NCBI GenBank assembly: GCA_963769715.1 | Contig: CAVYNE010000030.1 | Span: forward strand, 372,001 to 436,000 | From: Palsa-504 sp963769715 | GTDB taxonomy: Bacteria > Actinomycetota > Actinomycetes > Streptosporangiales > Streptosporangiaceae | Direction of reading: 5' to 3' | DNA: 64,000 bases | Part shown: piece after piece, positions 25,549-33,399 of the stretch | Numbering within the stretch: the stretch's first letter is position 1 | How the letters are laid out: the number at the start of each line of letters is the position of its first letter | Made by a program: the position numbers and the translations under genes | The notes under the pieces: generated by a model | What the model was told of the DNA's origin: nothing | The model's database searches: none | The model's input: the letters and a program-made list of their open reading frames with translations, nothing else

Positions 25549-26790
25549 ATGAGCGAACCAGGGACAGCAGAATGGCGTCGCGCCGAAGCCAGCCGGCTGA
25601 TCACATTCGGGCGAGCGGCCGCGTGGCCAGACGGCGGTTTCGGGTGGCTCGGCGCTAACGGCGAAATCGACGTGACGCAACCTCGTCCGCTGTACATCAA
25701 CGTGCGCATGACCTACGTATTCGCCCTCGCGCACCTGGCCGGTGTGGCCGGCGCGGATTCCCTGGCCGCATCCGGACTCGGCGCCCTCGTCAGCCGCTAC
25801 GCCGACGGCGAGAACGGCGGCTGGTATTCCAGCCTTGACCCATCCGGGCACGTCATCGATGCCACCAAGACGAACTACGATCACGCCCACGTCCTGCTGG
25901 CCACCTCCAGCGCGATGGCCGCCGGAATTCCCGGTGCTGATTCCGCCCTGGAGGCCGCCGCGGCCGCCATTGACAAACACTTCTGGTCCGACACCGAAGG
26001 CTGTGCGCTGGAGTCCTGGAACGCTGACTTCACCGGACTTGAGCCGTACCGCGGCGCCAACAGCAATATGCACTCGGTGGAGGCCTACCTCGCCGCGGGC
26101 GACGTCACCGGCAACCCCGTCTGGGCCGCCCGGGCCGCCTCCATCGCCACCCACCTGATCAACGGTCACGCCCGGGCTCATTCATGGCGGATACCCGAGC
26201 ACTACGACCAGTACTGGCAGCCGCTGCCGGACTATAACCTCGATCGCCCCAACGACCAGTTCCGGCCGTACGGCACCACCCCCGGCCACTCCTTCGAATG
26301 GGCCCGGCTGCTGCTGACCCTGGCGGCGGCCCAGCCGGCACCCCCCGCCTGGCTGCTCGAAGCGGCGACCGCGCTCTTCGACACGGCCGTCGCGGACGCG
26401 TGGCACCGGGACGGTCACCCGGGATTGATCTACACGATCGACACGAACGGCCAGCCGGTGGTTACGGCACGAATGCACTGGGTGGCATGCGAGGCCGTGC
26501 TCGCCGCCGACGCGCTGCACCGGCGCACCGGGGAGGAACGCTTCGCCACGCTCGCCGCGCGGTGGTGGGCTGAGATCGACCGCTACTTCCTCGACCGCAC
26601 GGGCGGCGGCTGGTGGCAGGAGCTGGCCCCGGACATGACGCCGGCCGCGTCCACATGGTCGGGCAAGCCGGATCTCTACCACTCCTACCAGGCCCTTCTG
26701 CTCCCGTCGCTCCCGTTGAGCCCGACCGCGGCCACCGCGCTGGCCCGGCGAAGGTCCGGCGCGGCGCGTCCTGATCAGCCGCCGGTCTAA
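25549..26790 (+). CDS. AGE-family aldose-ketose isomerase/epimerase (YihS-like)
   Basis: A 413-aa (alpha/alpha)6-barrel isomerase. ATG 25549 has AGGAAAG at good spacing. Signatures are 'GANSNMHSVEAYLAAGDVTG', 'FRPYGTTPGHSFEWARLLL' and the C-terminal 'SGKPDLYHSYQALLLPSLPL', with the conserved His residues of the YihS/mannose-isomerase group. Members interconvert free aldoses and ketoses (mannose/fructose, sulfoquinovose/sulfofructose) or epimerise acylglucosamine. Close to an FGGY kinase and a YihT/LacD-type aldolase, it could start an isomerase-kinase-aldolase route. The substrate cannot be read from sequence. Confidence 0.82.
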   Translation: MSEPGTAEWRRAEASRLITFGRAAAWPDGGFGWLGANGEIDVTQPRPLYINVRMTYVFALAHLAGVAGADSLAASGLGALVSRYADGENGGWYSSLDPSGHVIDATKTNYDHAHVLLATSSAMAAGIPGADSALEAAAAAIDKHFWSDTEGCALESWNADFTGLEPYRGANSNMHSVEAYLAAGDVTGNPVWAARAASIATHLINGHARAHSWRIPEHYDQYWQPLPDYNLDRPNDQFRPYGTTPGHSFEWARLLLTLAAAQPAPPAWLLEAATALFDTAVADAWHRDGHPGLIYTIDTNGQPVVTARMHWVACEAVLAADALHRRTGEERFATLAARWWAEIDRYFLDRTGGGWWQELAPDMTPAASTWSGKPDLYHSYQALLLPSLPLSPTAATALARRRSGAARPDQPPV

Positions 26791-26793
26791 ATC

Positions 26794-27342
26794 GTGAACG
26801 GACTCGCCGCCGTACTGATCGGCGGGCCCCCGGCGACGGGCAAGACCACCCTGGCCGCCGCCCTGGCTCCTCATCTCGGCGCCGCCGTCCTGGATCTGGA
26901 TGTAGCGACCGGCCCGCTGGTCCGGGTGGTGTCCGAGCTGATCGGCGTCCACGACCTGGATGATCCCGTCCTGGCCGGGCTGACCCGGGCCGCGCGCTAC
27001 GACACGCTGCTCGGCCTGGCGGCGGCCAATCTGCGGGCGGGCCTGCCCGTAGTTCTCGTCGCGCCCTTTACTGCCGAACGAGGACAGCTTTCCGCCTGGG
27101 CCACCCTCACGCGGCGAATCCCGGGCGAGCCCACCATGGTCTGGCTGCACCTGCCGCCCGGAGAGCTCATCGGCCGCCTGACCCGGCGCGCCCTGGCCCG
27201 TGACGAGAACAAGATCCGCGACCCCGCCTCGTTCCTGACCGGCCTGGACCTAGACCCTCCGGTGATCCCGCACCTGCCCCTGGACGCCTCCCAGCCCACG
27301 CCCACCCTAGTGAAATCCGTCCTAGACCACCTCTCCCGCTAG
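26794..27342 (+). CDS. P-loop small-molecule kinase-like protein
   Basis: A 182-aa P-loop protein starting GTG, three bases after the isomerase stop. Walker A is 'GGPPATGKTTLAAAL' (~9-23); the later part has 'VWLHLPPGELIGRLTRRALA' followed by 'RDENKIRDPASF', an LID-like arrangement as in gluconokinase and related sugar or nucleotide kinases. It is probably a kinase for a small sugar acid or alcohol in this pathway; no closer family is recognised. Confidence 0.65.
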   Translation: MNGLAAVLIGGPPATGKTTLAAALAPHLGAAVLDLDVATGPLVRVVSELIGVHDLDDPVLAGLTRAARYDTLLGLAAANLRAGLPVVLVAPFTAERGQLSAWATLTRRIPGEPTMVWLHLPPGELIGRLTRRALARDENKIRDPASFLTGLDLDPPVIPHLPLDASQPTPTLVKSVLDHLSR

Positions 27343-27425
27343 GACCTTCCACCGCCCCTCCCGGCGCGTCGCCGTCCCAACCACCCCGCCAGATCGGAGG
27401 CCTGGACCGTCCCTCCGATCGGCCT

Positions 27426-27439
27426 TGCCATCGATGGCA
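27426..27439. promoter_or_regulatory. LacI-type operator upstream copy
   Basis: TGCCATCGATGGCA is a perfect 14-bp palindrome with central CG. A second identical copy lies 35 bp downstream centre to centre. A CATAAT -10-like box (27438-27443) abuts it. Confidence 0.75.
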
Positions 27440-27459
27440 TAATAAGGCAGAATCGAGGT

Positions 27460-28467
27460 ATGCCATCGATGGCAACGTCAACGCCCAGCAGGCTTCTCGA
27501 CGTCGCGAACGCGGCCGGGGTGAGCCTGCGCACCGCCTCGCGGGTCCTGAACGACGATCCGCGGGTCGCACCGGTCACCCGGCAGCGCGTCCGGGAAGCA
27601 ATGCTCGACCTGCGGTTCGAGCCAGACGCGATGGCCCGGTCACTGCGGGCGGGAACGGACACCACGATCGGGTTCGTGGTGGAGTCGATCTCTGATCCGT
27701 TCTTCGCCGAAGTCATCGACGCGGTGGAGCACCAGATGTCGCGTCATGGCCGGCCCGTGCTCGTCACGAGCACCCGGCGGGACTCCGGCCGGGAACGCGA
27801 TGTCATCGGGCGCATGGTGCAGCGGCGCGTCGCCGGGCTGCTGCTCAGCCCGACCGGCGATGACCATTCCTGGCTCGACCCGCGGCGCGTGCCCATCGTG
27901 CTCGTCGACCGGCCGGCGCCTGGCCTGGCCGCGGACCTCGTCGAGATAGACGACCACCGCGCCGCGTTCGACGCCGTGGCCCATCTCATCGCCCACGGGC
28001 ACCAGCGCATCGCCTACATCGGCGACACGCCTGCCATCCCGACTTCGGCCGCCCGGCTGCGCGGTTACCGCGATGCCCTGGCTCGGCACGGAGTAGCGGC
28101 GGACGAGCACCTGGTCGACTGCGACTGCGCTACCAGCCAGGCCGCCGCGCACGCGGTGTCCGCCCTGATCGGCGGTGCCCGCCCGCCGACCGCGATCCTG
28201 AGCGCCACCACGCGGGCGTCGCTGGGCGTGGTCCCGGCCCTGCACGCCGCCCGGCGCACCGACATCGCCCTGGTTTCGTTCGGCGACTTCCCCATGGCCG
28301 ATGCCCTGCGTCCGGCCGTCACCGTCGTGGACCACCCCGGTCATGAAATCGGGCGCGTGGCCGCGGCCCGGCTCCTCGCGCGCCTGGACCAGCCCGAGCT
28401 TCCCGTCGAGCGCATCGGTGTCCCGGCCACGATCATCGAACGCGGCTCCGGGGAGCTGCGCCGATGA
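27460..28467 (+). CDS. LacI-family transcriptional regulator (2)
   Basis: A 335-aa LacI regulator. Starts at 27460 or 27469 are both in frame; the first gives MPSMATSTPSRLL. HTH: 'LLDVANAAGVSLRTASRVLN' then DDPRV; hinge 'LDLRFEPDAMARSLRAG'; effector domain 'IGFVVESISDPFFAEVID' and 'ALVSFGDFPMADALRPAVT'. It is clearly paralogous to the first LacI protein. The two palindromes at its own start predict control of itself and the coupled kinase and aldolase genes. Its stop overlaps the kinase ATG (ATGA). Confidence 0.9.
   Translation: MPSMATSTPSRLLDVANAAGVSLRTASRVLNDDPRVAPVTRQRVREAMLDLRFEPDAMARSLRAGTDTTIGFVVESISDPFFAEVIDAVEHQMSRHGRPVLVTSTRRDSGRERDVIGRMVQRRVAGLLLSPTGDDHSWLDPRRVPIVLVDRPAPGLAADLVEIDDHRAAFDAVAHLIAHGHQRIAYIGDTPAIPTSAARLRGYRDALARHGVAADEHLVDCDCATSQAAAHAVSALIGGARPPTAILSATTRASLGVVPALHAARRTDIALVSFGDFPMADALRPAVTVVDHPGHEIGRVAAARLLARLDQPELPVERIGVPATIIERGSGELRR
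27461..27474. promoter_or_regulatory. LacI-type operator overlapping the start codon of the second lacI gene
   Basis: A second perfect TGCCATCGATGGCA. It begins one base after the first base of the ATG at 27460 and includes the alternative ATG at 27469, so a bound repressor would sit on the translation start. This predicts autoregulation. Confidence 0.75.
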
Positions 28468-29865
28468 CGTTCAGCACGGATGTGGTCATCGGTATCGACA
28501 TCGGCACGACCTCGTCCAAGGCCGTCGTCCGGTCGGCGTCGCGGTGCGGCACCCCTGACGTCGAGCACCCTTACGTGCAGCAGGCCACCCCGTGGCACAC
28601 CGGTAGCTGCGGCCAGACCGAGATCGATCCGTACTGCCTCGTCGACGTGGCCGTAGACCTGATCGGGCGCGCGGTCCGGGCCGCCGAATCAGCGTGGGGA
28701 CCGGTCCGCGTGCGCAGCCTCGGCGTGACCGGTCTCGCCGAGAGCGGCGTGCTGCTGGACGCGGCCGGGCGGCCGTCCGCACCGGTGATCGCCTGGTTCG
28801 ATCGCCGCGGCGGGCATGAGCTGGAACGGCTCGGCCGCCAGTCCCCCGGATTTGCCGCCGTGTTCGAGCGCACGACCGGTCTTCCGTGGTCGAGCCAGGC
28901 CAGCATGGCCAAACTGCTGTGGCTGCGCGCCCGCGGCTACCCGGCCAGCCCGGCATCGACCTGGCTGAGCGTGCCCGAATGGATCGTCTTCGCCCTGGGC
29001 GGCGATCCGGTTCGCGAGCCGTCGCTGGCGTCCCGGACCGGGCTCATCGATCAGGGCACCGGCGAGGTCTGGCCCGAGGCCCTGGCGGCGGCCGGGCTGT
29101 CGGACGGGATTCTTCCCGGCGAACGGCCGGCGCGCTCGCGCCGGTTACCTGGGGTACGACGGCGTGATCTCCGGTGCCGCAGGCGCCGTGCTGACGGTGG
29201 CCGGGCACGACCATCCGGTCGCGGCCATCGGCGTCGGCGCGGTCGAGGCGGACGAGTTGTTCAACTCGAGCGGCACCGCGGACGTGCTGGCCCGCTCCAT
29301 CCCGGGGACGCTGGAGGAGACCCAGCGCCAGTACGTGGTGAGCGCCGGCTGGTCGATCGGGCGGCACGTGCTGCCTGACACGAGCCTGCTCCTGGCCGGG
29401 GTCAGCGGCGGGCTGCTGCTGCGGCGCGTCCTGGCGGCCCTGGGAGCAGAGTCCGGGCAGGCTCGAACGGCGCTTGACCAGGCCAGCCTGAGCGTCGGTG
29501 AGCTACCCGCTGGCCTGTCGGTAACCGGCGACGGCCGGACCCAAGACGACGTCGTCATACGCCTCCAGGACGGCGCCTCGCCAGCCTCGGTCTGGACGGC
29601 TGCCGTGCGCTACACGGCGGCTCAGACCCGGCTCTTGCTCGACGACATCGAGAAGGTCGTCGGCCCGCACCGGCGGGCCGTGGCCGCCGGGGGATGGACG
29701 CAGATGGCCAGCGTGCGCGCGGCCAAGGCAGCCGCCATCGACGCGATGAGCTTCTCACCTGTGGTGCAGCCGGGCGTTACCGGGGCCGCCTTGCTGGCCG
29801 CGTTCGCCCTTGACGGCGAGGGACTGCCGCTCGCCGACTTCATCAGGCAGTCGACCAAGGAATGA
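28464..29865 (+). pseudogene. FGGY carbohydrate kinase, apparent frameshift
   Basis: Two overlapping frames together give a full FGGY kinase of ~466 aa. The N-terminal part (28464 to ~29130) carries 'VVIGIDIGTTSSKAVV', 'SLGVTGLAESGVLLD', 'APVIAWFDRRGG' and 'WLSVPEWIVFALGGDP'. The C-terminal part (~29140 to 29865, frame +1) carries 'GAAGAVLTVAGHDHPVAAIG', 'NSSGTADVLARS' and 'VAAGGWTQMASVRAAKAAAI'. The break is in the GC-rich stretch near 29125-29145. It is either an indel error or a real inactivation. The gene is coupled to lacI by ATGA and followed by the aldolase at 1 bp, so an intact kinase is expected in this pathway. Confidence 0.8.
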
Positions 29866-29866
29866 A

Positions 29867-30787
29867 ATGACCCACGCTACGAAAGCCCGAACGGGAACGC
29901 TGGACGACATCGCCACCGACAGTCACGTGTTCTCCATCATCGCCATGGACCAGCGCAACACCCTGCGCCGCATGTTCACGGCCGTCGGCCTCGACGCGAG
30001 CGACGACGACCTGCGCACCGCGAAAGCCGACGTCGCCCGTGTCCTGACGCCCGCCGCCACCGGCCTGCTGTCCGATCCGACCTACGGCGTCCCGGCCATT
30101 ACGCAAGCCCGCGCGCTCGCCCCGAACTGCGGGCTGCTCATTGCCGCCGAACCGTCCGAGCGCCGCAGTTACCACGGCGAGCCCCGCACCCACCGCGACC
30201 CTGACCTGAACGCTCAATGGGTCCTTGACCAGGGCGGCGACGCCCTCAAGTTCTTCGTCCAGATGCGCGCCGACGGCCCCGCCCTGGCCCTGGACCTGGT
30301 CGCCGAAACGCTCGCCGTCTGCGAAGAAATCATCCGCGATTGCCGCGACCAGGGCGTCCCCGTGGTCATCGAGAACCTCGTGTACGCGCGACCGGGGGAA
30401 GATCTTCGCGGCCGGGCTCGCGAAGATGCGATCATCGAGGCGGCCCGGGCCCTCAACGACCTGGACATCGACCTGCTCAAGCTCGAATACCCCGGTTCGC
30501 CGGAAGGCTGCCGGCGGCTCGCTGCGATCCTCGGCCGGCCCTGGGCCGTGCTGTCCGCCGGCGTGCCCTTCGACCAGTTCACCGACATCATCCGGATCGC
30601 CGCCGACGAGGGGGGAGCCTCCGGCTTCATCGCCGGCCGCTCCGTATGGCGCGAGGTGGTGAGCCTCGTCGGCCAACCGCGCGAAGAGTTCCTCACCTCG
30701 GTAGCGCTGCCCCGGCTGGAACGTCTGGTCGACGTCGCCGCCGAGCGCGCCCGCCCCTGGACCGAGCTAACCCGCCCCGGCCGATGA
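29867..30787 (+). CDS. Class I aldolase, LacD/YihT family
   Basis: A 306-aa TIM-barrel aldolase. ATG 29867 follows AAGGA and lies one base after the kinase stop. Family features are 'FSIIAMDQRNTLRRMF', 'LLSDPTYGVP', 'QGGDALKFFVQM' and 'DIDLLKLEYPG', whose lysine is the expected Schiff base, then 'PWAVLSAGVPFDQFTDIIRI'. LacD cleaves tagatose 1,6-bisphosphate; YihT cleaves 6-deoxy-6-sulfofructose 1-phosphate. With one sugar kinase and an AGE isomerase nearby, a 1-phosphorylated ketose is the likely substrate. Confidence 0.82.
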   Translation: MTHATKARTGTLDDIATDSHVFSIIAMDQRNTLRRMFTAVGLDASDDDLRTAKADVARVLTPAATGLLSDPTYGVPAITQARALAPNCGLLIAAEPSERRSYHGEPRTHRDPDLNAQWVLDQGGDALKFFVQMRADGPALALDLVAETLAVCEEIIRDCRDQGVPVVIENLVYARPGEDLRGRAREDAIIEAARALNDLDIDLLKLEYPGSPEGCRRLAAILGRPWAVLSAGVPFDQFTDIIRIAADEGGASGFIAGRSVWREVVSLVGQPREEFLTSVALPRLERLVDVAAERARPWTELTRPGR

Positions 30788-30953
30788 GTCATGCCGACAT
30801 GACGATCACTGGCAGCCGAAGCCCATTGCCCCTTTCGGGCTTACTTGGTCTCCTCCCCGTGGAAGGGTGCGGCTCGGGGTCGTATGCCACTGGGCGGTTC
30901 CCGCGCCCGCCCGGCCTCGCCCGGTGGCCGCACCCCCGGCGTTCGCGCTGGGG

Positions 30954-32741
30954 TCAGCTGGTGGCTGCGCCGTAACGGCGTCGCCGTCGCGCGTACTCGG
31001 CGATGGCGTCCCACAGGTCGCGGCGGTCGACGTCTGGCCAGAGGCTGGTGGTGAAGTACAGTTCGGCGTAGGTGCAGTGCCAGGGGAGGAAGTTGGATGT
31101 GCGCTGCTCGGCGCCGGTGCGCCAGAGCAGGTCCACGTCGGGCAGGTCGGGCAGCGGGAGGCGGCGCGCGAACTCGCCCTCGGTGATCTGCCCGGGGTCC
31201 AGGTCGCCCGCGAGGACGCTGCGTGCGACGGCGGCGGCTCCGTGCAGGATCTCGGCGCGGCCGCCGTAGTTCACGCACAGGGTGAGTGTCAGGGTGCGCT
31301 GGTCCCGGCTGGCGGTTTCGTTGCGGCGCAAGGTCTGCACGAGCTCCCGCGGCAGCCGGTCGGGGTAGCCCAGCCAGCGGAGCCGGACGCCGTGGTCGAG
31401 GTAGGGGGCCGTGCGCAGTTCCTCGTCGAGCATCGCGAACAGCCGGGTGACCTCGCCGGCGTCCCGCTTCCAGTTCTCGGTCGAGAAGGCGTACAGGGTG
31501 AGGTGGGACAGCCCGATCTCCAGGGCGCCGTGGACGACGTCGTGCACGGCCTGGATGCCGGCGCGGTGTCCGTCGGGACGAGGCAGGCCGCGCTGCTGCG
31601 CCCAGCGGCCGTTGCCGTCCATGATGACCGCGACGTGCCGCGGTATCCGGCCGGCGGCGATCCGGGGGGCCCGGACGCCGTCCGCGCGCAGCCGCGGGGG
31701 CAGGACCTGGCCAGGCGGCGGCCCGGCGGGCCCGGGCGGGGCCGGCAGCGGCCGGGCCGCAGGCGGCCCGCTGAGCGTCGTCAGCTTCCAGGCCAGGGCG
31801 GTCTTGATCCGGGCAGGCGCGAGGACCCGCCACCGGGTGATCCGCCCGGGCTCGGGTGAGGCGTACAGCAGGCCGGGCCCGGCCGCGGCGATCGCGTCGA
31901 GCCGGGCCAGGAACACGCGGCTGGCGGCCGCGAGCAAGATGGCCGGCCCCGGGTGCCACCCGGCGCCGAGGCCGGGCTGGTCCACCCAGCGCCGGGCCGT
32001 GCTGACCAGGTGCGCCAGGACGCCTTGCACGGGCATCGTCCACCGCCGCCGGGGCAGGTCCTCGGCGGCGCCGGGAAAGCGGTCCAGGACCTCGGCCGGG
32101 ATCGTGAGCCGCCGCCCGCCCAGATCCCCGGGCAGGTCGGCCAGATCATCGGTCAGCTGGACGCCGTCCAGGAACCGTGCGATCGCCTCGCCGTGCCGCA
32201 GCGCGAACGACATGTCCACGCCGGCCCGGTCCAGCAGGACCAGGATCTGCCTGGCCCACGCGCTGTCCATCCCCCGCGCCCTCGCCCGCCAGTCGTCCCA
32301 GGTGAGCAGGGGGGCGGGATGCACGTCGCCGGCCAGCACCCCGAACGAGGCCCGCAGGTCAGCCACGTCCAGTCCCCACCGCACGATGGTGTCGGCCAGG
32401 GCCCGGCGGACCATGTCGGTGCTGGTCCCCGCCGCCAGCTCGGCGTCCAGGGCACTCACCCACGCCCGCACCCCCGCGGCGCGCTCCGCCGGGTGCCCCG
32501 CGCCGGAGTCGGCGATGTCATCCACCGCCGCCAGCGCCGCCCACAGCGCCCAGCAACCAGGCCACAGCATCCGCGGCATCAAAGCCGTCAACGCGTAGAT
32601 CGCCGGATCACGTTCACGTACCGTGCGCCGGCACCAGCGGTACGCGTCCCCCAGTCCCGGCCGGCCCGCGCCGTCTGCCCGGCCATCATCCCCGCGCAGG
32701 GGCGCCGCCCAAGGCGGCAACCGGCGTCCAGCGATCATCAT
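30954..32741 (-). CDS. Fusion: squalene/phytoene-synthase-like domain with undecaprenyl-diphosphate-synthase-like domain
   Basis: One 595-aa frame; GGAGG lies directly before two ATGs (32741, 32738). Residues ~30-300 are an all-alpha head-to-head prenyl synthase with both aspartate motifs: DDIAD at 74-78, and 'QLTDDLADLPGDLGGRRLTI' near 195. After a Pro-rich linker, residues ~360-595 are a cis-prenyltransferase: 'HVAVIMDGNGRWAQQRG' (~366), 'LTLYAFSTENWKRDAGEV', 'LLWRTGAEQRTSNFLPW', 'AELYFTTSLWPDVD'. Both active sites look complete. The cis part makes polyprenyl diphosphate; the other joins two prenyl diphosphates or makes a related terpenoid. No terpene-cyclase or carotenoid genes are adjacent. 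Confidence 0.85.
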   Translation of the reverse strand: MMIAGRRLPPWAAPLRGDDGRADGAGRPGLGDAYRWCRRTVRERDPAIYALTALMPRMLWPGCWALWAALAAVDDIADSGAGHPAERAAGVRAWVSALDAELAAGTSTDMVRRALADTIVRWGLDVADLRASFGVLAGDVHPAPLLTWDDWRARARGMDSAWARQILVLLDRAGVDMSFALRHGEAIARFLDGVQLTDDLADLPGDLGGRRLTIPAEVLDRFPGAAEDLPRRRWTMPVQGVLAHLVSTARRWVDQPGLGAGWHPGPAILLAAASRVFLARLDAIAAAGPGLLYASPEPGRITRWRVLAPARIKTALAWKLTTLSGPPAARPLPAPPGPAGPPPGQVLPPRLRADGVRAPRIAAGRIPRHVAVIMDGNGRWAQQRGLPRPDGHRAGIQAVHDVVHGALEIGLSHLTLYAFSTENWKRDAGEVTRLFAMLDEELRTAPYLDHGVRLRWLGYPDRLPRELVQTLRRNETASRDQRTLTLTLCVNYGGRAEILHGAAAVARSVLAGDLDPGQITEGEFARRLPLPDLPDVDLLWRTGAEQRTSNFLPWHCTYAELYFTTSLWPDVDRRDLWDAIAEYARRRRRYGAATS

Positions 32742-32931
32742 CCTCCAGTATCCCGGCAGTCAGGCCGGACGCGTGACGGACTGCCGCGCCAGCGGGACCA
32801 GCACCGCAATCACCCCCAGCCCGAGGGCAGCTGTGTGCCGCTCAAGCTAGTCCGCGGCCAGGCCGCCCCCCGCGGCCCCGGCCGGCCGTCATCCGGGAGA
32901 GCCTGCAAGGCGTCCTGCCCGTGCCGGTTCT

Positions 32932-33399
32932 TCATCCGGCCTGGCCGGGCGGCTGCCCGGGTACCGCGTCGGCGTCCTGGACGGGGATCCGGGTGCCGTC
33001 TGGCCCGGCCTCGCGGACCGGGACGCTGACCTCGAGGACTCCCTTGCCGTACCGGGCGGTGACGTCCGCCGCGTCGACCCCGGCGGGGAGCCTGACCGTA
33101 CGGGCGAGCGATCCGTAGCGGAACTCCGAGCGACACGGCCCGTTGTCCTGCTGGCGGCGCTCGGCGCGGATAGTCAGGATCCGGCCCTCGACGGTGACCT
33201 CGATGTCGTGCTCCGGGTCCAGGCCGGGCAGCTCAGCCCGGACCACATAGCGGTCATCCCGGATCCCTTCCTCGAGCCGGAACACCTGGCCCGTCCAGAA
33301 CGGCGGCGGTCCTGACCACGGGGACTCCAGCCAGCCGGCCAGGTCCGGGAACACGGCGCGGAACCTCGCGGGCGCCTGAGGGCGCGACAGCTTAGCCAT
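32932..33399 (-). CDS. Hsp20/alpha-crystallin small heat shock protein (alternative internal start)
   Basis: A 155-aa protein starting MAKLSRPQAP with a strong Shine-Dalgarno GGAGGG (33404-33409) before ATG 33399, so it is probably made as a separate chaperone even though it is in frame with the AarF kinase. The alpha-crystallin domain spans ~45-140: 'DDRYVVRAELPGLDPEHDIE', 'GRILTIRAERR', 'RTVRLPAGVDAADVTARYG', 'GVLEVSVPV'. These proteins hold unfolded clients. A GATAACAT-like box lies just upstream within the kinase tail. Confidence 0.82.
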   Translation of the reverse strand: MAKLSRPQAPARFRAVFPDLAGWLESPWSGPPPFWTGQVFRLEEGIRDDRYVVRAELPGLDPEHDIEVTVEGRILTIRAERRQQDNGPCRSEFRYGSLARTVRLPAGVDAADVTARYGKGVLEVSVPVREAGPDGTRIPVQDADAVPGQPPGQAG

